Assembly: GCA_963668365.1 (NCBI GenBank)
Contig: OY764266.1
Coordinates: 1,860,001-1,924,000, forward strand
DNA from: VXNE01 sp963668365
GTDB lineage: Bacteria; Pseudomonadota; Gammaproteobacteria; Pseudomonadales; Azotimanducaceae
Length of the DNA: 64,000 bases
Reading direction: 5' to 3'
A model generated the notes under the pieces. The model searched no databases. It was given only the letters and a program-made list of their open reading frames with translations, and was not told where the DNA came from. A program made the position numbers and the translations under genes. Numbering within the stretch: the first letter of the stretch is position 1; the number at the start of each line of letters is the position of its first letter. Shown here in pieces: positions 1 to 9,479 of the stretch.

Positions 1-516
1 TACGCGGCGGGGCTGCCATGCACCGACCTCGATGCAGCGCTGGACACCGTCCTCGTCCGCGGAAAAGGCCGTCGCCAGAGGCGGCTGCCCCTGTGGAAGC
101 AGACCCGGGCCGTGCTTCGCGACTGGCTGGCGGTGAGACCGACAGGTGCCGACGAGCATCTGTTCCTCAACTCGCGCGGCTTCGCCATGAGCCGGCATGG
201 CTTCGCCCATCGTCTGGCGCTGCACGTCGAAAGCGCTCGGCGGCGGACGCCCTCCATGGTTGGGAAACGGGTGTCTCCGCACGTGCTCCGACACTCGTGC
301 GCAATGCATACACTGGTGGCCACAGGGGACATCCGCAAGGTGTCCCTGTGGCTGGGCCACGCCAGCATCCAGAGCACCGAGGCCTACCTCCGGGTGGACC
401 CGGTCGAGAAGCTCGAGATCCTGGCGGCGAAGCTGCCGCCCAGCATCGTCAAGGGCTCGTTCACCGGCGCGACCGACCGCCTGCTCGCCGTCCTCGCCGA
501 CGCGCAAAGGGCGTAG
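1..516 (+). CDS. tyrosine recombinase/integrase, C-terminal part (5' end outside window)
   Basis: The reading frame is open from base 1, so only about 171 residues of the catalytic domain are present. Visible family features are the basic strand RGKGRRQRRLPL near residue 20, then the HVLRHSCA box (H-x-x-R), the WLGHASI box and the tyrosine in TEAYLRV. This is the Arg/His/Arg/His/Tyr arrangement of phage-type recombinases, with the first catalytic Arg off the window. It should cut and rejoin DNA at specific sites through the tyrosine. The gene stops at 514-516, and 87 bases later lies a 26-bp inverted repeat that looks like a recombination core. Single genes of this type, and trios of adjacent recombinases, both occur on mobile elements; which applies here depends on the DNA to the left. 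Confidence 0.9.
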   Translation, partial: YAAGLPCTDLDAALDTVLVRGKGRRQRRLPLWKQTRAVLRDWLAVRPTGADEHLFLNSRGFAMSRHGFAHRLALHVESARRRTPSMVGKRVSPHVLRHSCAMHTLVATGDIRKVSLWLGHASIQSTEAYLRVDPVEKLEILAAKLPPSIVKGSFTGATDRLLAVLADAQRA

Positions 517-602
517 TTATGTGAAGCGTCCCGGCCCGGAAACCGGCGCTACTGCCGGGCGGGACGCTCACACTCACCATAACGGGCTACTCAACATAAG
601 CA

Positions 603-628
603 GCGTTATGTAGAGATCAACATAACGC
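603..628. repeat. inverted repeat, recombinase-core-like (9-bp arms, 8-bp spacer)
   Basis: The arms GCGTTATGT (603-611) and ACATAACGC (620-628) are exact reverse complements. The central 20 bases, TTATGTAGAGATCAACATAA, have the same length and outer hexamers as the dyad at 1237-1256. Paired arms around a 6-8 bp centre are the usual design of a tyrosine-recombinase crossover site. Its position just after the recombinase gene supports that reading. Confidence 0.7.
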
Positions 629-1236
629 CGCCTTGCGGCTCGCGCTCTATCGCCTACGGCGACCGAGCCCGCAGGCGGTCTCGTCCCTTCGGGTAATGAT
701 CGCTAACGCTTGCGCCCTCCGGGCGCCGATGCCGACGTGGCATCGAAAGTGGTCTGCCCGAACGCTCACCGACGGCACGACCCCGACGTATGCCTGATTG
801 ACGACCAACTGTTACTGGCCGCGTCCATGACTTCCACACGGTTCCACCAATCCGTGCCGGGACATCCCGCTCGCGTGGCAGCACTGTCTCGCCGCACCGG
901 GGCGATAGGGCACACGTCCGTCGATGTGTCCCAGGTTGTCACGCGTGCTCGCGCGGTCAACCAGACGGTTCTCCGCTTCGCTCCGACCTCGCTGGCGCGA
1001 GGCGACCGCCCTGCGCGCGCGCCGCCCGTTCAGGCACCGACGCACTTCGCGTCGCAACACCTGAACAGGAGACCGACATGGACCTTCCAACCCTCGTCGC
1101 TTAGTGGAGCGGCAGACTTCCCGAGGGCTTCGTACCGCCCGCCAGCCTCCGCCGGACCCCGGCCACATAATGCTCGCTCAAGCGCTGCCGGAGGCCGGCG
1201 GCCGTCAAGAAGGACGGGACCTTCGCTCACGCCTGC

Positions 1237-1256
1237 TTATGTGGAGCTACACATAA
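1237..1256. repeat. 20-bp dyad TTATGTGGAGCTACACATAA, probable element end/crossover site
   Basis: Arms TTATGTG and CACATAA flank the six bases GAGCTA. It shares the pattern TTATGT-n-GAG-n-T-nn-ACATAA with the site at 606-625. On the minus strand an integrase-like reading frame runs from 1377 down to this site and ends in a TAA formed by the site itself, so this is a junction between two once-separate DNAs. Confidence 0.7.
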
Positions 1257-1377
1257 ACTTGGTCCCGGTCGGCGTGACGTTGAGGTACAGCGTGTCTCCA
1301 TCGCCGTAACGACCAGGAAGCATGGCTCTTCGAACCTCTGCGGCGGTCAGTTTTCCCCACCGTATACCCACATTCAT
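1237..1377 (-). pseudogene. truncated integrase, N-terminal (DUF4102-like) domain only
   Basis: Only 46 codons remain. The peptide contains KLTAAEVRRAMLPGRYGDGD followed by a TLYLNVTPTGTK stretch. This is the characteristic start of P4-type integrases (basic arm-binding domain: KLT.....PGRYGDG.GL.L.V.P.G.K). Homology ends at the 20-bp dyad, whose bases supply the last codons and the stop. The start is the ATG at 1375-1377. The fragment reads away from the 3' end of tRNA-Leu, about 130 bases distant, which is the standard position for an island integrase that uses a tRNA as its attachment site. I infer an older island at tRNA-Leu whose integrase was split by a second element; the rest of the gene may lie left of the window. 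Confidence 0.7.
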
Positions 1378-1509
1378 ACCCACACGATGGGCGAGATTCT
1401 GCGCGAAGTCGAGGAACGCGTCAAGACTCCATGTTTATCACTTTATAAGTAAAAACAATGTCTTATTGGACCAAACGAGACGAAGGGGAACGCCATGAAA
1501 TGTTGGGTT

Positions 1510-1596
1510 TGGTGCCTGGGGAGAGACTCGAACTCTCACAGGGTCGCCCCTACCAGATTTTGAGTCTGGCGCGTCTACCAATTTCGCCACCCAGGC
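1510..1596 (-). tRNA. tRNA-Leu (anticodon CAA)
   Basis: An 87-nt class II tRNA is encoded on the minus strand with CCA included (1510-1512). The acceptor stem pairs GCCTGGG with CCCAGGC, the D-arm contains TGGTAGACGCG, the anticodon stem CCAGA/TCTGG holds the loop CTCAAAA (anticodon CAA), a variable arm follows, and the T-arm carries GTTCGAGTC. It decodes UUG. Its 3' end faces the integrase relics to the left, consistent with use as an integration site. Confidence 0.95.
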
Positions 1597-1615
1597 GGGA
1601 AGCTGGCGGGTCGGC

Positions 1616-1644
1616 AATGTATCCGCGACCCAAGCGGGGGTCAA
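1616..1644 (-). promoter_or_regulatory. sigma-70 promoter of tRNA-Leu
   Basis: On the minus strand TTGACC (1639-1644) and TACATT (1616-1621) are separated by exactly 17 bases, and the tRNA begins about 20 bases downstream of the -10. Spacing and matches are good for a strong stable-RNA promoter. Confidence 0.65.
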
Positions 1645-1774
1645 CGTCGGCATTTGAAGTGCGGCGCGCGTCCGACTCTTTGAATCGCCTGGCCGTCGGG
1701 TCAGCTATGCGGCGGAACTGGAGCCTATCCTGGGCGGACTGACGGATTCGCCATCCCTCCGAGCTCACCCACTG

Positions 1775-4522
1775 TCATGTCTTGGTGGACACTGTGGGGG
1801 CTTCGGCGTCCGCCGCTTCGTTCCGGCCCTTCGGCACCGGCGCGAAATAACCGACGATGAGCAGCAGCAGGCCGACACCGAGGAAAGACACCACCCGGCT
1901 CAGCGTGCCGACGTTGCCGAGTTCCACGACAAACAGCTTCAGGATCACGACAGCCATCACGACAGCCCCGCCGATCCAGACATCCCGGCGTTCCCGAATC
2001 GCGCCGACCACCATGCCGGCGAGCCCCGCGGCTCCCCAAACCAGCGACAGTCCCGCCTGGAAGATCGCAGATCCGGCAAGGTCGGTGGCCGTGAACGGAA
2101 CACCGGCGAAGTGGTGGACCCCGCGCGCCACTTCCATCGACAGGAGAACGAGGCTGACCACGGCGAGCATTGGCAGGATGGCTCGCGTATCGGAACGCCG
2201 CGCCTTTAGGTCGAGAGCAAACCAGACCGCGACACCCGTCACGACCGCCGCAATCGTCAGCGGGTTGAGCAGCGGAAGATAGGGGAGCGGCGTTGCGGCC
2301 CCGTCGGAGCTCAGGCTGGCGGCCAGGACCAACAGGCCCGCGGCGCCCGCCACCGCCGGAACCCCCCAAGTTGAATACGAACGCCAATGTTGCTCAAGCG
2401 GCCACGGCAGTTTCCCGCGCGCCATACCGGTCGCCAACGCCAGCGCGGCCGCCGTCGCGCCGGCGGCCGCAAGGGGCCAGTCGCCTCCGGCCACGCTCCC
2501 CACGAGCCAATGGACTTCGCTTGCGATCAGCACCGTCAATGCCCAGTAGGCGCCTATATGCAGGTACGGCGTGAGCCTGGGATAGGCGCCCTCCCGGTAG
2601 TAAAGGAATCCATATTGGACGCCCAGCGCGAACGGCCAGGCGAGCCAGCCATAGTTCTCCAGGAGATGCGGTTGCGCGTCCAACCCGAGGTTGAGGAAGA
2701 GCGTCACCACCATGAGGGGCAGCAGCACGAGGGCGAGGGAGTCGAGTCGCCGCCATCCCAGCATCTTCGCGACGAGCATGGTCGCGACCGCCGAGAGCGC
2801 GACCGCGCCGAGCCAGGCGCTGCGCCCGCCGTCGACCACGAAATCTTCAATTTCCCAGCCGACCGTCCAGAACCACCACGCGCCCGCCCAGATCAGCATG
2901 ATGCGCGTCCACGCGCGTTGAGCGCGCGGCGATAGCGTGCCGTGATCGAAGATCCAGGCGACCGTCCAGCCGGCCAGCGCCAGCACCGCACCGGTCAGGA
3001 AAGGACCGTTCAGCAAAGGCGTGTCGACGTCGCCGGGCAGCCCCGCCCGAACGTGCGCCGCCGCGGCGGCGAATTGCAGCGCGGCGCCGGCAAAAGCCAG
3101 CAGCCGCGACCCGTTGCGCATGCCGAACCAGGCCAGCGTCGCGCCCTGCGCCGCCCAGGCGGCGCACGTCCAGCGGTCATCCAGCGCAAGCGGAAACGCC
3201 AACGCCAGGAATACGAACGCCAACCCGATGAAGCACATCGCCAGCGCGCGCAGATCGCTGGTCCGCCACAGCCCCGCGCCAAGCACGGCATAAAGCGCCG
3301 CCAGACCTCCGGCCGTCCACGCGAGCCCGGTTTCGCTCTCCACTAGCCGCGTCTGCAAGGTGAACCCGATAAGCGGCGTGCCGAAGACCACGGCGCTGTC
3401 GACGAAGCCGTGCAGGTTGGGCGGGCGGCGCAGGGCGAACAGCACCGCGATGCCGATGTACATCAGCACGAACAGCACGAGGAAGGGCTCGGTCGTGGCG
3501 AAGTGCTCGGGTAGATAGGCCTCGTAGCCCCATATGCCGGCAATCACAAAGGTGAACGCGAAGCCAAGCAGGTTGAGCATCCGCCACGCCTTGAACCAGG
3601 CGACGGTCAGGATTGCCGCGTTCAGCACGGCGTAGTAGCTGAATAGCGCGACGTGGTCTCCCGTCTCCGTGGCGGCGAGAAGGGGCGCGAGGAATCCCCC
3701 CGCGACGCCCAGCACTATCAGCGTGCGGGAGTTCTGGATCACGGCGACGAAGCCCGTCGCCACCGTGACGACCACCATGGCCCCAAACGCAACCGTCGCC
3801 GGCACAAGCGCGTAGAACTCGAACGCCGCGTAGGTTGTGAGATAGAGAACGCCCAGGCCCCCGCCCTGGAGGCTGAGCGCGTAAATCTCCCGGTCCTTCC
3901 GCAGACGCCAGCCGACACCGAACAGGGCGAGGCCGAATAGCGCCAACCCCGCCAGCCGGGCCCATACGGGAAACGTGAACAGCTCGTGGTCGATGGCGTA
4001 GTTGATGAAGAAGCCGACGCCGAAGAGAACGACTACGACTCCGACTTTCACCGGCACGTTGCCGGTCGTGAACCACTTTTTCGCCGCTTCGATAGTCCGG
4101 TCCACGGCGGATGGGCCGGACTCCGGTTCGGACTTTGCGCGGGCCGGTGCCTGTGCCCATATGTCGTCATCCGTTTCCCGACGGGACGAAGGAGTTTGCG
4201 ACGGCCCCCCGGTATCCGCTGCTGCGGCCTCACCCGCGACGGGGATCGCGCTGGACAGCTCCGCCTCCGGTTCGTGCACCCCCGGCTGTTCGCGCCGACC
4301 AAGCGGCGCATCGGCCCCGCGCGCCGCTTCCAGTTCCTGGGCTATCTCAACTTCCCTGACGCGAAAACTGAGGTGAAGGACCCACCCCCCGAGGCCGCCA
4401 ATCAGCCCCCAGTAGAGAAGCGACGGCCCAAAATCATCGGTCGCGGCGCTGGCCAGCAAGCCGACGATCAGGCCCAGGACCATGCCGATCAGAACATAGG
4501 GCGCCAAATCCATCTCCCGCAT
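1775..4522 (-). CDS. DUF2339 multi-pass membrane protein
   Basis: A protein of about 915 residues, predicted to span the inner membrane many times. It opens with a short hydrophobic pair of helices (MREMDLAPYVLIGMVLGL...), then an acidic, Pro/Ala-rich cytoplasmic stretch of roughly 120 residues, then more than 20 hydrophobic segments to the end. This layout and length match the DUF2339 family, whose function is unknown. The frame stays open to 5125, but I place the start at the ATG at 4520-4522, or nine bases later at 4513, because the extra upstream sequence is low in hydrophobicity and looks like non-coding DNA read through. It stands alone, tail-to-tail with nothing and head-to-head with the binding-protein gene. 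No enzymatic motif is visible. Confidence 0.75.
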   Translation of the reverse strand: MREMDLAPYVLIGMVLGLIVGLLASAATDDFGPSLLYWGLIGGLGGWVLHLSFRVREVEIAQELEAARGADAPLGRREQPGVHEPEAELSSAIPVAGEAAAADTGGPSQTPSSRRETDDDIWAQAPARAKSEPESGPSAVDRTIEAAKKWFTTGNVPVKVGVVVVLFGVGFFINYAIDHELFTFPVWARLAGLALFGLALFGVGWRLRKDREIYALSLQGGGLGVLYLTTYAAFEFYALVPATVAFGAMVVVTVATGFVAVIQNSRTLIVLGVAGGFLAPLLAATETGDHVALFSYYAVLNAAILTVAWFKAWRMLNLLGFAFTFVIAGIWGYEAYLPEHFATTEPFLVLFVLMYIGIAVLFALRRPPNLHGFVDSAVVFGTPLIGFTLQTRLVESETGLAWTAGGLAALYAVLGAGLWRTSDLRALAMCFIGLAFVFLALAFPLALDDRWTCAAWAAQGATLAWFGMRNGSRLLAFAGAALQFAAAAAHVRAGLPGDVDTPLLNGPFLTGAVLALAGWTVAWIFDHGTLSPRAQRAWTRIMLIWAGAWWFWTVGWEIEDFVVDGGRSAWLGAVALSAVATMLVAKMLGWRRLDSLALVLLPLMVVTLFLNLGLDAQPHLLENYGWLAWPFALGVQYGFLYYREGAYPRLTPYLHIGAYWALTVLIASEVHWLVGSVAGGDWPLAAAGATAAALALATGMARGKLPWPLEQHWRSYSTWGVPAVAGAAGLLVLAASLSSDGAATPLPYLPLLNPLTIAAVVTGVAVWFALDLKARRSDTRAILPMLAVVSLVLLSMEVARGVHHFAGVPFTATDLAGSAIFQAGLSLVWGAAGLAGMVVGAIRERRDVWIGGAVVMAVVILKLFVVELGNVGTLSRVVSFLGVGLLLLIVGYFAPVPKGRNEAADAEAPTVSTKT

Positions 4523-4928
4523 GGTGCGTGTAAGCGATTCTAGTCCGTCTGCGGATTTCGGTGCCGATCGGCAGGTGCGGCCGGCCGACACCCGTGTCCG
4601 GGCCGCCGGCGGCTGCCGTTGGCCGGTATGGGGCATACCTGCCGATTGCCAACCACATTGGATTGCCATAGCTTTTGTCGGACAAGACTCGGGGTCGGAT
4701 TTGACGGACCGCGACCGGACATCGCTGACCGACGCCTTCCTGCCCGCAAGGCTGCGCCCCCGTGGCCGAGCGGGTAATTCGACGGGATCTGGTAGCGCCG
4801 TCAAGCGTTGCGATGACGCGCCTCGCGACAGAGAGCAGAGGGAAGCAGTGGCGACGCGGTGCAAGTTCTCGGATCGTGAGCCGATCAGGCAAACCGCCTC
4901 GCGGATGCTGCGGCAGGCAGGATGACAG
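4523..4928. other. 406-base divergent intergenic region with a long stem-loop
   Basis: This lies between the divergent DUF2339 and binding-protein genes. It holds one clear structure: ATCGGCAGGT (4567-4576) and ACCTGCCGAT (4637-4646) are perfect reverse complements, enclosing 60 GC-rich bases that can fold internally (CCGGCC/GGCCGG). I see no tRNA, no recognised riboswitch and no convincing ORF. Both flanking promoters must lie here, but I could not assign -35/-10 boxes with confidence. Confidence 0.5.
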
Positions 4929-6815
4929 GTGGGTTTGGACGGGGGTGAATCATGGCATCCGGCGGGGCGACAGGTTTTATGGCGCCCGGGTCGGGCTCTG
5001 CTCGTCGCCTGGTTGTCGGCCGGCGCGGTTACGGCCATCGCCGGGACCGACCTCGACCTCGACGAGCTGTCCTTCGGGCACGGCATCGCGTTCTTCCACG
5101 AGCTCAAGTACCCGAGCGACTTCACCCATCTCGACTATCTGCACCCCAATGCGCCGAAGGGCGGTGCGCTGGTGCTGTCGACCGGAAGCGCGTTCAACAA
5201 TCTGGCCCCGCTCGTCGAGGGGGCGGTCGGTGTGCCAACGGGGTTCGGGTTCAGTTCCGATACGTTGCTCATTCGTGCCGGCGACGAGATCAGCGCGTTC
5301 TACGGGCGCCTCGCCGACGGCATCGCCGTCGCCGATGACCGCCTCGCGATCGTGTTTCGAATTCATCCCGACGCCCGCTGGCGCGATGGCGTTCCCATCA
5401 CCAGCGACGACGTGGTGTTCACGCTGGACGCGCTGCGGCAACAGATCCAGTCCGGCATGTACTTCGACTTCGTCCGGGACGTGGAAGCGCTCGATGATCG
5501 ACACGTGGCGGTGCACCTGCACACGCCCCTGACGCTCAACAACGTGGTCATGATGCAGTTCACCGCCATCCTCCCCGCGCACTACTGGCGGCAACGGGAT
5601 CCGACCCAGGTGACGTTGGAGCCGCCGGTGTCCAGCGGTCCGTACGAGATCGCGGACATCAAGCAAGCTCGCCACGTCACCTGGAAAAGGGATCCGGACT
5701 ACTGGGGGCGCGACATTCCCGTCAATCGCGGCCGATACAATTTCGACACCGTCCGCTACGACGTCTACCGCGACGCCACTGTGACCCGCGAGGCGTTCCG
5801 CAAGGGCCTGATCGACATCTTCACGGAGCCCGACGTGCGCTACTGGCACCGGTCCTACGACATCCCCGCCCTCGACAAGGGCTGGATACGCAAGATCCAC
5901 CGGAAGTTCGGCATCGAGGTGGGGGTGCGAAGCGCGATCGCTCTCAATGTCCGCCGGGACAAGTTCCAGGACCGGCGCGTCCGGCGTGCGCTGACGCTGG
6001 CGATGGATTTCGAGTGGCAGAACCGGACGCTGCACCACGGCTATCGCAAACGGGCCCACAGCTACTGGCCGGACACGATGCTCGCGGCAACGGACCTGCC
6101 GAGCCGGGACGAACTCGCGCTGCTCGAACCCCACCGGGCAGACCTGCCGCCCGAGCTATTCGCGCGTCCGTTTCGCTTTCAGGAGGTCGCGACGCCGCAA
6201 GCCCGCCGCGAGACCCTGCTCCAGGCCCGTCAACTGTTGCGCGAGGCCGGATGGCGGGTCGAGGGCGGAGCGCTTCGCAATGGCGCCGGCGACGCCTTCG
6301 AACTGGCGTTTCTCTCCCAGAATCCCGAAGACGCACGAATCCTGCTGCCCTATCTCGAGTCGCTGAAGCAACTCGGGATCGAAGGCAGCATCCAACTCGT
6401 GGATTCGACGCGCTATATCAACCTGGCGCGGGGTTTCCAATTCGACGCCGTGCTGATGAACCGGGACATCCTCATGCCGCCGGTCATCGAACTGAAGGCG
6501 ACCTACCACTCGGAAGCCGCCACCGTCCCCCTGACCCGGAACCTGGCCGGGATCGCGGATCCGGTGCTCGACAGTCTCGTGATCCAGGCCAATCTCGCGA
6601 CCACGCTCGATCAGATGGTGGCCGCCTGCCGGGCGATCGATCGTGTGCTGCTCTGGCAGTACTACCAGATTCCCTTGTACGCCGTCGGCCCGCGCCGAAC
6701 GGTGCACTGGGACAAGTTCGGCATCCCCGCCTTCGAGCCGGACTACTGGCCCGCGTTTCCGGACGGCTGGTGGTACGACCGCGAGAAGGCGGCGCGGATC
6801 GCGGACAACGACTGA
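4929..6815 (+). CDS. YejA-like periplasmic oligopeptide/microcin C-type substrate-binding protein
   Basis: A 628-residue extracellular solute-binding protein of family 5. It should capture a peptide or similar ligand in the periplasm and hand it to an ABC permease. The mature start resembles YejA closely: HGIAFFHELKYPSDF followed by LDYLHPNAPKGG, which is the ...LKYP.DF.HFDY..P.APKGG signature, then FNNLAP and the DDVVFTLDAL box shared by OppA/DppA relatives. The GTG at 4929 precedes a basic stretch and a hydrophobic segment ending ...TAIAG, a plausible Sec signal. Unlike typical yejABEF clusters, no permease or ATPase gene lies next to it, so its partners must be encoded elsewhere. Ligand identity cannot be read from sequence. 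Confidence 0.85.
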   Translation: MGLDGGESWHPAGRQVLWRPGRALLVAWLSAGAVTAIAGTDLDLDELSFGHGIAFFHELKYPSDFTHLDYLHPNAPKGGALVLSTGSAFNNLAPLVEGAVGVPTGFGFSSDTLLIRAGDEISAFYGRLADGIAVADDRLAIVFRIHPDARWRDGVPITSDDVVFTLDALRQQIQSGMYFDFVRDVEALDDRHVAVHLHTPLTLNNVVMMQFTAILPAHYWRQRDPTQVTLEPPVSSGPYEIADIKQARHVTWKRDPDYWGRDIPVNRGRYNFDTVRYDVYRDATVTREAFRKGLIDIFTEPDVRYWHRSYDIPALDKGWIRKIHRKFGIEVGVRSAIALNVRRDKFQDRRVRRALTLAMDFEWQNRTLHHGYRKRAHSYWPDTMLAATDLPSRDELALLEPHRADLPPELFARPFRFQEVATPQARRETLLQARQLLREAGWRVEGGALRNGAGDAFELAFLSQNPEDARILLPYLESLKQLGIEGSIQLVDSTRYINLARGFQFDAVLMNRDILMPPVIELKATYHSEAATVPLTRNLAGIADPVLDSLVIQANLATTLDQMVAACRAIDRVLLWQYYQIPLYAVGPRRTVHWDKFGIPAFEPDYWPAFPDGWWYDREKAARIADND

Positions 6816-6900
6816 ACCGCCACAACTCGAATCGACTTGCGCAGACGCCGCGTTCGGTGGTCTGCACCCGGCGGCGGGCGGTTTCCCCATCCGATCATTG

Positions 6901-6949
6901 GGAACACCCATCGATCGTTGGGGACACCCACCCCCGTGGACGCCCATCG
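6901..6949. repeat. degenerate cluster of GGACACCCATC-type repeats
   Basis: Three related copies occur in the 169-base gap before queA: GGAACACCCATC (6901-6912), GGGACACCCACC (6921-6932) and GTGGACGCCCATC (6936-6948). The same motif recurs at 15913-15941 and inside der. A TACAAT hexamer (6953-6958) just downstream may be the -10 of queA. Confidence 0.6.
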
Positions 6950-6984
6950 CGCTACAATCCCGCTTCCGTTGGTCGGTCAAGCCA

Positions 6985-7985
6985 ATGCGACGCTCAGACT
7001 TCTCCTATCACCTGCCGAAACGCCTCATTGCCCGGACGCCGCTGCCGGCGCGGACGGACAGTCGGCTGCTGGAACTCAAGGGCGATGCGGTCGCGCACCG
7101 GCAGTTCCGCGAGATCGTCGACCTGCTGCGCCCGGAAGATCTCCTCGTGGTCAACGACACGCGCGTCATCAAGGCCCGGTTGCGCGCGGTCAAGGATTCC
7201 GGTGGCCGGGCGGAAGTCCTTGTCGAGCGGATCGATGGCTTCGACAGCGCGCTTTGCCAGGTGCGAGTCAGCAAGGCCCTGCACCCCGGTCGCTCACTCA
7301 TGGTCGACGGCGAGGTTGTGACCGTGATCGAGCGTCGCGGCGAGTTCTACCTGCTTCGGTTCCCCGGCGACGTGCTGGAGTTTCTCGATGCCCACGGCAG
7401 CACGCCGCTGCCGCCGTACATCTCGCGTCCGGCGAACGCCGAGGACGAGATGCGCTATCAGACCGTGTACGGCAAGCACCCCGGGGCCGTCGCTGCGCCG
7501 ACCGCGGGGCTGCACTTCGACGCGGCGCTGTTGCGCGCGATCGGCGACAAGGGCGCGGAGGTCGCGCCCGTCACCCTGCACGTGGGCGCCGGCACGTTTC
7601 AGCCGGTCCGCACCGAAGACCTGTCCGAGCACCGCATGCACGAAGAACGCTACGAGGTGCCGGAAGCGACGGCGAAAGCCGTCAACGCGTGCGGCGGCCG
7701 GGTCGTCGCCGTGGGCACCACGGTCGTGCGGACGCTCGAATCGGCGGCGGACGACGACGGCAGCGTGCGACCCGGCACCGGAGAGACGGCCCTCTTCATC
7801 GCGCCGGGATACGAGTTCCGCGTTGTCGACGCCCTCGTCACCAACTTCCACCTGCCGCAATCGACGTTGCTGATGCTGGTCTCCGCGTTCGCCGGCCACG
7901 CCCGCGTCATGCGCGCCTACGCCGAGGCGGTGCGGGAAAACTATCGCCTCTTCAGCTACGGCGACGCGATGTTCTGCGAGCGGGC

Positions 7986-7989
<4 letters not shown>
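6985..7989 (+). CDS. queA: S-adenosylmethionine:tRNA ribosyltransferase-isomerase
   Basis: QueA (334 residues) transfers and isomerises the ribose of SAM onto 7-aminomethyl-7-deazaguanine in tRNA, giving epoxyqueuosine. Family landmarks are the start MRRSDFSYHLPKRLIA, NDTRVIKARL near residue 58, PLPPYISRP, PGAVAAPTAGLHF near 170, HVGAGTFQPV, and VTNFHLPQSTLLMLVSAFAG near the end. The ATG at 6985 gives an N-terminus that aligns with E. coli QueA; the frame is open further upstream only because it reads through the short-repeat cluster. It overlaps tgt by four bases, so the two queuosine enzymes are coupled. Confidence 0.97.
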
Positions 7990-9091
<1,102 letters not shown>

Positions 9092-9095
<4 letters not shown>

Positions 9096-9424
9096 TCCAC
9101 TTTGAGAGCGTTGCGTACGCGGCAGAGGCCGGCAGGGGCTTTGCGGGCTTCGACATACTTTTGCTGGTCGGCTTCGTCGCCATCTTCTACTTCCTGTTGT
9201 GGCGGCCGCAGGCCAAGCGCCGCAAGGAGCACCAGGCGCTGATGGCGAGCATCTCCAAGGGCGACGAAGTGGTGACCGCCGGCGGCATCCTGGGCCAGGT
9301 AACGAAGGTCGAGGACGATGTCATCATGGTGAGAGTCGCGGGCAACATCGAGGTGCGACTGCAGAAAAGCGCCGTCGGTTCGACCCTGCCGAAGGGGACC
9401 CTCAAAGCCCTCGATGAGAAATGA
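9092..9424 (+). CDS. yajC: preprotein translocase subunit YajC
   Basis: A 110-residue single-span inner-membrane protein that joins SecDF at the Sec translocon. One hydrophobic helix (FDILLLVGFVAIFYFLLW, about residues 24-41) is followed by the basic RPQAKRRKEH segment and a small beta domain with the conserved GDEVVTAGGILGQV motif. It sits in the standard tgt-yajC-secD-secF order and overlaps the tgt stop. Confidence 0.96.
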
Positions 9425-9479
9425 ACCGCGACGCGCGCGTCGACCCTGCCCGGGCGGCGCCAACCAGCGGTAGAAGAAC

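Larger units (their letters stand above)
1..1256 (+). mobile_element. right end of a tyrosine-recombinase mobile element
   Basis: This unit is inferred from three observations. A recombinase gene runs into the window from the left. A non-coding stretch of about 720 bases follows it (517-1236). That stretch ends at a 20-bp dyad (1237-1256), exactly where homology of an unrelated integrase fragment breaks off. A second 20-bp core of the same design sits at 606-625, and half-sites TTATGTG (517-523) and ACATAA (594-599) lie near it. I see no convincing gene in 517-1236: the ORFs there match nothing I recognise. The left end is outside the window, so the element's size and full gene content are unknown. 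Confidence 0.5.

Noticed and set aside
640..1236. Group II intron or attC-like folded RNA in the spacer after the recombinase
   Set aside because: Some GC-rich hairpins are visible, but I found no domain V consensus, no reverse transcriptase and no RYYYAAC/GTTRRRY pair.
710..1309. A 199-codon plus-strand ORF and overlapping minus-strand ORFs in the mobile-element tail
   Set aside because: No recognised domain, no ribosome site, and it runs through the dyad site and into the integrase fragment on the other strand.
4761..4790. tRNA-like D-arm sequence GTGGCCGAGCGGGTAA
   Set aside because: No matching acceptor stem, anticodon arm or T-arm could be built around it.
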